Assembly: GCA_012841255.1 (NCBI GenBank) | Contig: DUUZ01000182.1 | Span: 1 to 9,288 of the forward strand | Direction of reading: 5' to 3' | Source: Clostridiaceae bacterium | Lineage (GTDB): Bacteria; Bacillota; Clostridia; Saccharofermentanales; DTU023 | Length of the DNA stretch: 9,288 nt | Part shown: piece by piece, positions 1-4,866 of the stretch | How positions within the stretch are numbered: the stretch's first letter is position 1 | Layout: each line of letters begins with the position of its first letter | Translations under genes and position numbers: made by a program | The notes under the pieces: generated by a model | The model's input: only the letters and a program-made list of their open reading frames with translations | Told to the model about the DNA's origin: nothing | The model's database searches: none

Positions 1-1
1 A

Positions 2-742
2 GCTTCCATTCTCATGCTGGTGGCGGTCAAGCGCAATGATCTCCTGTCCCGCCTGGGTGTTCTGACAAAACCCCTGGAATGGCAAAGACTGAAACCTATT
101 GCCAAGCTGGGACTCCCCATGGCCGCCCAATCCGCCGTCCATGCCACCATGACCATTTTCATCTCCCGCCTGATTGTCCGCTTCGGCGACCTGGCGGTTG
201 CGGCCCAGCGTCTGGGCGCCCAGATTGAGAGCATCACCTGGATGACGGCCGACGGCTTTGCGGTGGCGGTCAACGCCTTCATGGCCCAGAATTTCGGGGC
301 CAAGAGGAACAGCCGTGTCAAAAGAGGCTATTGGACCGGCTTCTGGCTGGTCTTTGCCATCGGTTCCCTGACCACCCTGACCCTTTACGTATTCGGAGGG
401 GGAATCACCTCCCTCTTCTTCAAGGACCCGCAAGCGGTCATCTACAGTGTGGACTATCTTCGGATCCTGTCGGCCTCCCAGCTGCTCATGGGAATCCAGA
501 TCCTGACCACGTCTGCCTTCGCCGCACTGGGCCAGTCCTTCATCCCCTCGCTCGTGGTGACCCTGGCCATGGCGGCCCGCCTGCCCTTATCGGCTGCCCT
601 GTCGGGGACGGCCCTGGGCGTCAACGGGATCTGGTGGGCCTTCACCATTACCACGAATGTGGCAGGCCTTCTTCTGCTTATCATGTTTCCTTTTTATATG
701 CGGCGTCACCAGGACGACCCCCTGCCTGTTATTCCGATTTAA
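2..742 (+). CDS. MATE family efflux transporter, C-terminal half (5' end cut by window)
   Basis: This is the C-terminal part, about 246 residues, of a polytopic membrane protein of the MATE (multidrug and toxic compound extrusion) family, which exports cationic drugs or metabolites in exchange for Na+ or H+. The reading frame is already open at base 2 and has no upstream stop, so the gene begins outside the window; the first ATG (base 14) is internal. Visible signs are a GLPMAAQSA helix start like the one opening the second MATE bundle, the family-typical segment AFMAQNFGAKRNSRVKRGY (compare the MATE 'xxGQNxGAgnxxra+' loop), and about six hydrophobic helices ending in a short basic tail (YMRRHQDD). 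MATE proteins are about 450 residues, so roughly half is present. Substrate cannot be told. No T-rich terminator follows; the next gene starts 84 bases later behind its own promoter. Confidence 0.9.
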   Translation, partial: ASILMLVAVKRNDLLSRLGVLTKPLEWQRLKPIAKLGLPMAAQSAVHATMTIFISRLIVRFGDLAVAAQRLGAQIESITWMTADGFAVAVNAFMAQNFGAKRNSRVKRGYWTGFWLVFAIGSLTTLTLYVFGGGITSLFFKDPQAVIYSVDYLRILSASQLLMGIQILTTSAFAALGQSFIPSLVVTLAMAARLPLSAALSGTALGVNGIWWAFTITTNVAGLLLLIMFPFYMRRHQDDPLPVIPI

Positions 743-761
743 TGGGAAATCTTATATGTAC

Positions 762-791
762 TTGCCGGGCTCTTGCCCGATATGCTATGAT
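762..791 (+). promoter_or_regulatory. secG promoter (extended -10)
   Basis: A -35-like TTGCCG (762-767) is followed 18 bases later by TATGAT (786-791), which is preceded by TG at 783-784, giving the extended -10 TGcTATGAT. Transcription would start near 798, about 30 bases before the secG ATG. The spacer contains an inverted repeat CGGGC-TCTT-GCCCG (766-779), which could be an operator or a small hairpin at the 3' end of the upstream transcript. The promoter call is by consensus only. Confidence 0.65.
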
Positions 792-826
792 TGCTCGGCG
801 TGTGAAACGCCAAGGGAGGGAATGAC

Positions 827-1087
827 ATGAAAGCCGCGCAAATTACCTTTGCCATACTCGATATACTGACTTGCATCGGCCTGATCGTGACCGTCATGAT
901 GCAGGAGAGCAAATCCAAGGGCCTGGGCGTACTGTCCGGGGATACCGGCGGAGGCATGGACACTTTCTACGGCAAGACCAAGGGCCGGACCAAGGAAGGT
1001 ATCCTGAAGACGCTGACGACCATCTTCGCCATCGCCTTTGCGGTCTTTACACTGGTCTTGTATCTTTTGACCGGACGCGGCGCCTGA
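827..1087 (+). CDS. secG: Preprotein translocase subunit SecG
   Basis: SecG is the small auxiliary subunit of the SecYEG protein-conducting channel in the cytoplasmic membrane, and it aids SecA-driven export. At 86 residues it has the usual family length. It has two transmembrane helices (about residues 4-25 and 61-82) joined by a cytoplasmic loop with the hallmark GLGVLSGD (residues 32-39) followed by a Gly-rich stretch and MDTFYGKTKGRTKEG, as in Gram-positive SecG proteins. A good ribosome site (GGGAGGG, 814-820) lies just upstream of the ATG. The gene has its own promoter and is closed by an intrinsic terminator, so it looks like a monocistronic unit. In many Firmicutes secG precedes rnr and smpB; here it precedes mtaB instead. 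Confidence 0.95.
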   Translation: MKAAQITFAILDILTCIGLIVTVMMQESKSKGLGVLSGDTGGGMDTFYGKTKGRTKEGILKTLTTIFAIAFAVFTLVLYLLTGRGA

Positions 1088-1111
1088 TCGCTTTCCGGCA
1101 AACGGGAATGA

Positions 1112-1137
1112 AAAGAGAGCCGGACGGCTCTTTTTTT
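1112..1137 (+). terminator. Intrinsic terminator after secG
   Basis: A 6-bp stem AGAGCC (1116-1121) / GGCTCT (1126-1131) closes a GGAC tetraloop and runs into seven T residues (1131-1137), with an A-run on the 5' side. It begins about 25 bases after the secG stop. It also ends only 21 bases before the mtaB start codon, so mtaB must use read-through, a promoter overlapping this region, or conditional termination. An upstream CCGGC (1095-1099) could pair with GCCGG (1119-1123) and disrupt the 5' arm of the stem. Confidence 0.9.
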
Positions 1138-1158
1138 GTATGAACACCGGGTGGCAAC

Positions 1159-2451
1159 ATGGATAAGCTGAAAAAGATTGCAGTCGCATCCCTGGGCTGC
1201 AAGACCAATCAATATGAGATGGACGCCCTGGCCCAGTCTTTCCGGGAACGGGGCTTTATGGCCGTCGATGCCCGTGAAGAGGCCGACGTCTATGTGCTCA
1301 ATACCTGTACGGTAACAGCCGAGGCCGAGCGCAAGGCCCGGCAGATGCTGCGGCGCTTCCGCAGGCAGAACAAAGAGGCCCTGATCGTGGCTTCGGGCTG
1401 TTATTCCCAAAGAAGTAATCTTCGCGAACTGGCGGATCTTGTGATTGGGACGGGGCAAAGGGACGTCCTGCCTGAGCTGATCCTGAATGCCCTGGGAGGC
1501 AGGGGGCCCGATACCTTTATCCCTGAAGCCTCCGACTGGACCCGCTATGAGGAGCTGGACGCCCCGGCCGTCCCCGATGAAACCCGGGCTTTTTTGAAGA
1601 TCCAGGACGGCTGCGACAACCGCTGTGCCTACTGTGCCATCTGCCTGGCCCGGGGGCCTTCCAGGAGCCGGGAACTTGCGGAAATTGCCCGGGAGGCCCG
1701 GCATCTTCTGGATCTGGGCTACCGGGAGCTGGTTTTAACCGGAACCAATCTCAATCAATTTGACAATCCGGATCTGATCTCCGTCCTGGAGGCCCTGGAT
1801 CCCCTGGAGGGGCTGGCCAGGCTGCGGCTGGGCTCCCTGGAGTCGGCAACCATCACGGAAGATTTTGTCAGCAGAGCGGCAGCACTGGAACACTTTTGCC
1901 CCTCCTTCCACCTCTCCTTACAAAGCGGTTCGGACAGGATTCTCCGGGCCATGCGGCGCAGGGACAACAGGGAGAAATTCGAAGCTGCGGTTTGCAGGAT
2001 CCGGATGGCCTTCCCCAAAGCGGGGATCACGACCGACATCATCGTCGGCTTCCCGGGGGAGACTGAGGAGGATTTTCAAGACACCATGGAATTCTGTTCC
2101 AGGATCTCCTTTTTACGTATCCATGTCTTCCGCTTTTCCAGACGGCCCGGAACGGCGGCCGACCGCATGCCCGGCCAGCAGGACGACCAGGTTTCCCTGG
2201 AACGGTCGGAAAGACTGCGTGAACTGGCAAAAAAGGAAGCCGAAAAAGCCATCCGGGAGAGGATGGGACAGGTCCGGGAGCTCTTGGTGGAGCAGTGTGA
2301 CGGCGAGGGCAGGGCCTGGGGCTACACCGAGGACTATCTTCATGCCGGCGTGCAGATCCCCCAGGACGGGCCGCCCCCCCGGCAGGGGGACATCCGCAAG
2401 ATCCGGATCACAGGCCTTGAAGGAGAATCCGCCCGGGCGGAATTTTTATAA
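1159..2451 (+). CDS. mtaB: tRNA (t6A37) methylthiotransferase MtaB
   Basis: This is a radical-SAM methylthiotransferase (MiaB/RimO family) that converts t6A at tRNA position 37 to ms2t6A, which helps decoding of ANN codons. It has 430 residues, typical for MtaB. The N-terminal UPF0004 domain carries the auxiliary-cluster cysteines C14 (SLGCKTNQYE), C50 (NTCTVT) and C81 (SGCYSQR). The radical-SAM core has C152-x3-C156-x2-C159, followed by ARGxSRSR. The LSLQSGSD (253-260) and DIIVGFPGETEEDF (293-306) motifs and the FSRRPGTAA segment (326-334) are all standard. The last 60 or so residues look like a TRAM RNA-binding domain. The MtaB branch is chosen over MiaB or RimO from the GCKTNQYE opening. 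An oddity is C162, where relatives usually have Pro in YC-x-I-P-x-ARG. The SD is weak (GGGTGG, 1149-1154). IreB follows closely. Confidence 0.93.
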   Translation: MDKLKKIAVASLGCKTNQYEMDALAQSFRERGFMAVDAREEADVYVLNTCTVTAEAERKARQMLRRFRRQNKEALIVASGCYSQRSNLRELADLVIGTGQRDVLPELILNALGGRGPDTFIPEASDWTRYEELDAPAVPDETRAFLKIQDGCDNRCAYCAICLARGPSRSRELAEIAREARHLLDLGYRELVLTGTNLNQFDNPDLISVLEALDPLEGLARLRLGSLESATITEDFVSRAAALEHFCPSFHLSLQSGSDRILRAMRRRDNREKFEAAVCRIRMAFPKAGITTDIIVGFPGETEEDFQDTMEFCSRISFLRIHVFRFSRRPGTAADRMPGQQDDQVSLERSERLRELAKKEAEKAIRERMGQVRELLVEQCDGEGRAWGYTEDYLHAGVQIPQDGPPPRQGDIRKIRITGLEGESARAEFL

Positions 2452-2483
2452 ATTTTGAGGGTTTATCATGGTAAACTGGTCAG

Positions 2484-2489
2484 AGGAGG
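2484..2489 (+). promoter_or_regulatory. Ribosome binding site that decides the ireB start
   Basis: A perfect AGGAGG, continuing into GTG, lies five bases before the ATG at 2495. A longer in-frame reading from the ATG at 2468 would place this site inside codons 6-8 (Glu-Glu-Val) and would add nine residues that have no counterpart in relatives as I recall them. The 2468 ATG also has a modest SD (GAGGG, 2456-2460), so dual initiation cannot be excluded. Confidence 0.7.
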
Positions 2490-2494
2490 TGCCT

Positions 2495-2746
2495 ATGGTC
2501 GAACAAGATACAAATCGTTTTGAGGTCGGCGGTGAAAAACGCCTGGCCGCACACCAGATTATGGCGGAAGTCATGAAGGCTCTGGAGGAAAAAGGCTACG
2601 ATCCCATCAATCAGCTGGTCGGCTATTTCCTCTCCGGTGACCCGACCTATATCACCAGCCACCTCGGCGCCCGCGGCATTATCCGCCGCATGGAACGCGA
2701 TGAATTGCTGGAAGTTGTCATCAAGGACTACGTGGAACGGCTTTAA
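2495..2746 (+). CDS. ireB: IreB family regulatory phosphoprotein (UPF0297/DUF965)
   Basis: This small cytosolic protein is widespread in Firmicutes. In Enterococcus faecalis IreB is phosphorylated by the PASTA kinase IreK and restrains intrinsic cephalosporin resistance; in Bacillus the family member is YrzL. From the ATG at 2495 it has 83 residues, within the family range. The core is diagnostic: ALEEKGYDPINQLVGYFLSG (24-43) followed by DPTYI, then RGIIRRMERDELLEVVIKDY. Its N-terminus, with Thr6 in DTNRFE, lines up with a reported IreB phosphosite in the DETVRFE context, while the second E. faecalis site is replaced by Glu3. It lies between mtaB and ruvX, and ruvX begins three bases after its stop. 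A longer form starting at 2468 (92 residues) is possible but less likely. Confidence 0.93.
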   Translation: MVEQDTNRFEVGGEKRLAAHQIMAEVMKALEEKGYDPINQLVGYFLSGDPTYITSHLGARGIIRRMERDELLEVVIKDYVERL

Positions 2747-2749
2747 GCC

Positions 2750-3196
2750 ATGAATAAACGCGTGCTCGGCATTGATTTCGGGCTTCGGAGGGTGGGTGTC
2801 GCCATGAGCGACCCCCTTCGCATGTTCGCAACCCGGCTTTTGACCATCGAACGCCGCCGGGATGACGGGGCGGGCCCCGTTTCGGAAATTGCAGAACTTG
2901 TCAGCACCCATGACATCGATACCGTGGTCGTGGGCCTGCCTGTCCGGACCGACGGGCGTGAGTCGGAGATCGCCATGGCGGCAGAGGAGTTCGCCAAAGC
3001 CCTGGCGGAGGTGATCACCTGCCGGATTGAAATGCATGACGAGCGTTACACTTCCATTCTGGCTTCCCGCATCATTTTGGACACCCAGAAGAAGAAAAAA
3101 CGCGACAAACCGCTGGTTGACCGCGTTGCTGCCGAGATCATGCTCCAGGACTGGCTGGACAAGGAGCGCGGCGGCCTTGCGGCATTCACTGAATGA
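2750..3196 (+). CDS. ruvX: Putative pre-16S rRNA nuclease / Holliday junction resolvase RuvX (YqgF)
   Basis: This RNase H-like nuclease of the YqgF family is proposed to process pre-16S rRNA 5' ends and/or resolve Holliday junctions. It has 148 residues, near the usual 135-150. The acidic metal-binding residues expected for the fold are visible: D9 in LGIDFGLRRVGVAMSDP, D97-E98-R99 in HDERYTS, and D124 in PLVDRVAAEIMLQDWL. The GLP motif (62-64) and the Lys-rich lid (QKKKKRDK, 113-120) are also typical. No SD is evident before the ATG, and the start lies three bases after the ireB stop, so translation is probably coupled to ireB. The IreB-RuvX-DUF1292 order is a well-known Firmicutes arrangement. 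The stop codon is immediately followed by the promoter of the next unit. Confidence 0.95.
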   Translation: MNKRVLGIDFGLRRVGVAMSDPLRMFATRLLTIERRRDDGAGPVSEIAELVSTHDIDTVVVGLPVRTDGRESEIAMAAEEFAKALAEVITCRIEMHDERYTSILASRIILDTQKKKKRDKPLVDRVAAEIMLQDWLDKERGGLAAFTE

Positions 3197-3199
3197 TCG

Positions 3200-3208
3200 T
3201 GTTATAAT
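3200..3208 (+). promoter_or_regulatory. Extended -10 promoter for the DUF1292-to-cobT unit
   Basis: TGTTATAAT is a perfect TG-N-TATAAT extended -10 element and begins four bases after the ruvX stop. The best -35 candidate, TTGCGG at 3177-3182 inside ruvX, is 20 bases away, which is long, so the promoter probably relies on the extended -10. Predicted initiation is near 3215, leaving a leader of about 80 bases before the first DUF1292 gene. Confidence 0.7.
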
Positions 3209-3213
3209 GCCTT

Positions 3214-3231
3214 CGTTCGAGGCCTTGAACG
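3214..3231 (+). promoter_or_regulatory. 18-bp imperfect palindrome at the predicted transcription start
   Basis: CGTTCgAGGCCTtGAACG pairs at all positions except one G/T (3219 with 3226) and is centred at 3222/3223, just downstream of the predicted start near 3215. It could be an operator for a dimeric repressor, or form the first hairpin of the leader RNA. It is not a terminator, because no T-run follows. The regulator, if any, is unknown. Confidence 0.4.
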
Positions 3232-3294
3232 GTAGCAGACCTGCACCTTCAAAAAGCCCGGCCAATACCTAATGATCCTTGGAGGATAAAGACC

Positions 3295-3651
3295 ATGACC
3301 GATTTTAAGGTGCTATACATGGAACATGATGAACACGACGGCTGCTGCTGTGAAGAGGAGATGTTTGACGAGGATTCCTACGTCGTTTTGACCGACACGG
3401 AAACCGGGGAAGACTACTCCTTTATTATGGCGGATACCTTTACACATAACGGTGAAGACTACTGCGTACTGGTCGATCCGGAAGAAGGTGATGAAGATGA
3501 GATGAGTCTCTTCTTCATGAAATTTACAACCGGCGAAGACGGCGAAGAAGTCCTGGTTGCCCTGGAAGACGAGGAAGATGAACTCGTCTACGAAGCCTAT
3601 CAGGCTCTGCTTGAAGAGATGGACGATGACGGAGAATTCCCGGAAGCGTAG
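3295..3651 (+). CDS. DUF1292 domain-containing protein (highly acidic)
   Basis: This is a DUF1292 protein (YrzB-like) of unknown function, commonly found just after ruvX in Firmicutes. It has 118 residues with 43 Asp/Glu against two Lys and no Arg, an exceptionally acidic composition. The DUF1292 core spans about residues 28-108: a YVVLTDTETGEDYSF strand pair, then ADTFTHNGEDYCVLVD, an MSLFFMKF strand, and a C-terminal helix (EAYQALLEE). The N-terminus has a His/Cys cluster (H11, H14, C17-C19) that could bind metal, which I recall as a feature of some family members. A clear SD (GGAGG, 3281-3285) supports the ATG. It is the first gene after the extended -10 promoter, and its 3' end overlaps the next gene by 26 bases. 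Confidence 0.9.
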   Translation: MTDFKVLYMEHDEHDGCCCEEEMFDEDSYVVLTDTETGEDYSFIMADTFTHNGEDYCVLVDPEEGDEDEMSLFFMKFTTGEDGEEVLVALEDEEDELVYEAYQALLEEMDDDGEFPEA

Positions 3652-3985
3652 CAAACCGCCCCGCGAACGCGCTGTCCCCGAAGGAGACCGGAAGAACCCC
3701 AGGGACAGCGTGTTGGCCATCCTGGTGGATGGCAGAAGCGGCCGCGAATACTATGTGTCTGTCCTTGACACTTTCACCATCGGGGGACAGGCCTATTCCG
3801 TCCTGTACAATTATGAACCCGATGACGGCAGCAGAGCCGATCCCGAGCTGGTGATCATGCGTTCCTGGAAGGATGAAAACGGCGAACAGGTCTTTTCCTC
3901 CGTGACCAGCAAAAAGGAGCTGGACCGGGCCTTTGACATTTTCTTTGAGCGTTATACCGACTCGATCATGCGACCATCCCCATGA
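3626..3985 (+). CDS. Second DUF1292-like protein, divergent paralogue
   Basis: This is a protein of about 119 residues whose core from about residue 29 (SVLAILVDGRSGREYYVSVL, then DTFTIGGQAYSVLYNYEPDD) aligns strand for strand with the DUF1292 protein just upstream, including the shared DTFT. A strand LVIMRSW and a final helix (ELDRAFDIFFERY) complete the fold. Unlike its neighbour it has a basic N-terminus (SRKRSKPPRER) and is not strongly acidic. The pair looks like a tandem duplication followed by divergence. The start is uncertain. The ATG at 3626 gives a 26-base overlap with the previous gene. An ATG at 3557 would extend the product to 142 residues and overlap by 95 bases. A GTG at 3710 would trim it to the conserved core. 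Function unknown. Its stop overlaps the start of the next gene (ATGA). Confidence 0.8.
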   Translation: MTENSRKRSKPPRERAVPEGDRKNPRDSVLAILVDGRSGREYYVSVLDTFTIGGQAYSVLYNYEPDDGSRADPELVIMRSWKDENGEQVFSSVTSKKELDRAFDIFFERYTDSIMRPSP

Positions 3986-4866
3986 CCGGCAGGGATGACT
4001 TTTCGGGCGGGCGGGCCGGTATTTCGGCCAGAACCTTTGCGGTGCCTCTCATCTTCATGCTTGTCCATCACCTGGTCCTCGACGCCTTTGCTATTCTCTG
4101 GCTGTTTATTTATCTGGGACGGAACCCGGAGGCAGCAATCCTTTTGACCCCCTTGGAACTGATGGCAGAGGCCAATGTTATGACCTATGCCTCCCTTTTG
4201 AGCATGCTGGTCCTGATCCCGGCCTATCTCCTATATTTGCAAACCAGAAAGAAGAAGGGTCATCCCCTCCTGGAACAGGAACACCTTTCGGGGGGCCAGG
4301 TCTTCCATTCCGTGATCATGATCCTGGGCGCCATGGGGCTGACCCAGCTTCTTATGGTTCTCCTCTCATCGCTCGATAACTCAAGCTTCCTTGGCCGCCT
4401 TTTTCAGGATTACCTGGACAAGATGGCTCTTTTCGACGGGCGGACGGAGGGGTTCTGGCTGGATTTTGCCGCGACGGTCATCCTTGTCCCGGTCGCCGAG
4501 GAACTGCTCATGCGGGGCATCATCCAGGGCGAACTGGCACGGTCTTTTTCCCCGCGGGTAACGGTCGCCCTGACCACCTTCCTTTTCGCCCTCTTCCATC
4601 TGGATCTGGTCCAGGGACTCTATGTCCTGATCGCAGGCTTTGTTCTTTCGGTCACCTATCATCTGACCCGGAACATCCTGATTCCCATAGGCCTGCATAT
4701 CCTCTTTAATCTGATCGGTTCGGGCTGGCTGTCCAGGCTGACCGGGGCGGGAGAATACGGTGAGGGGATCCTGGTCCTCCTCCTTTATGCCTGCATTATC
4801 GGGGGGGCAGGGAGTTTTCTGGTTCTTCGCCGGACAGCCCGGCAGCAGAAGCCGGCGGAGGCTTAA
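3982..4866 (+). CDS. CPBP family intramembrane glutamic endopeptidase
   Basis: This membrane protease-like protein belongs to the CPBP (CAAX protease and bacteriocin-processing, Abi) family. Eukaryotic relatives (Rce1) cleave prenylated proteins, while bacterial members are tied to bacteriocin immunity, protein secretion or unknown roles. It has 294 residues and about seven or eight hydrophobic helices. All family motifs are present in the C-terminal half: E173-E174-xxx-R178 (VAEELLMRG), F202-xxx-H206 (FALFH), and H239-xxx-N243 (HILFN), so it should be active. The ATG overlaps the previous stop as ATGA and no SD is visible, which points to translational coupling. The next gene starts immediately after its TAA. 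Substrate is unknown; the following large membrane-anchored protein is one candidate partner, by position only. Confidence 0.92.
   Translation: MTGRDDFSGGRAGISARTFAVPLIFMLVHHLVLDAFAILWLFIYLGRNPEAAILLTPLELMAEANVMTYASLLSMLVLIPAYLLYLQTRKKKGHPLLEQEHLSGGQVFHSVIMILGAMGLTQLLMVLLSSLDNSSFLGRLFQDYLDKMALFDGRTEGFWLDFAATVILVPVAEELLMRGIIQGELARSFSPRVTVALTTFLFALFHLDLVQGLYVLIAGFVLSVTYHLTRNILIPIGLHILFNLIGSGWLSRLTGAGEYGEGILVLLLYACIIGGAGSFLVLRRTARQQKPAEA

Noticed and set aside
967..1704. Minus-strand open frame of 245 codons opposite secG and mtaB
   Set aside because: It is a low-complexity translation without motifs, and it covers the secG terminator and the conserved radical-SAM coding sequence on the other strand.
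1865..2458. Plus-strand alternative frame inside mtaB
   Set aside because: It lies wholly within mtaB, has Ser/Pro/Arg-rich shadow composition, and the mtaB frame carries all the family motifs through this stretch.
3088..3101. A-rich run in ruvX (six A residues before C) as a possible programmed frameshift site
   Set aside because: The phase is AAG-AAG-AAA-AAA-CGC, not the A-AAA-AAC slippery phase, and the Lys-rich lid it encodes is a normal RuvX feature with the frame continuing to a conserved end.
3710..3985. GTG at 3710 as the start of the second DUF1292 protein
   Set aside because: It would leave only the conserved core, and the better purine-rich sequence (AAGGAG, 3681-3686) is too far upstream to serve it. 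The ATG at 3626 with overlap is preferred, though not proven.
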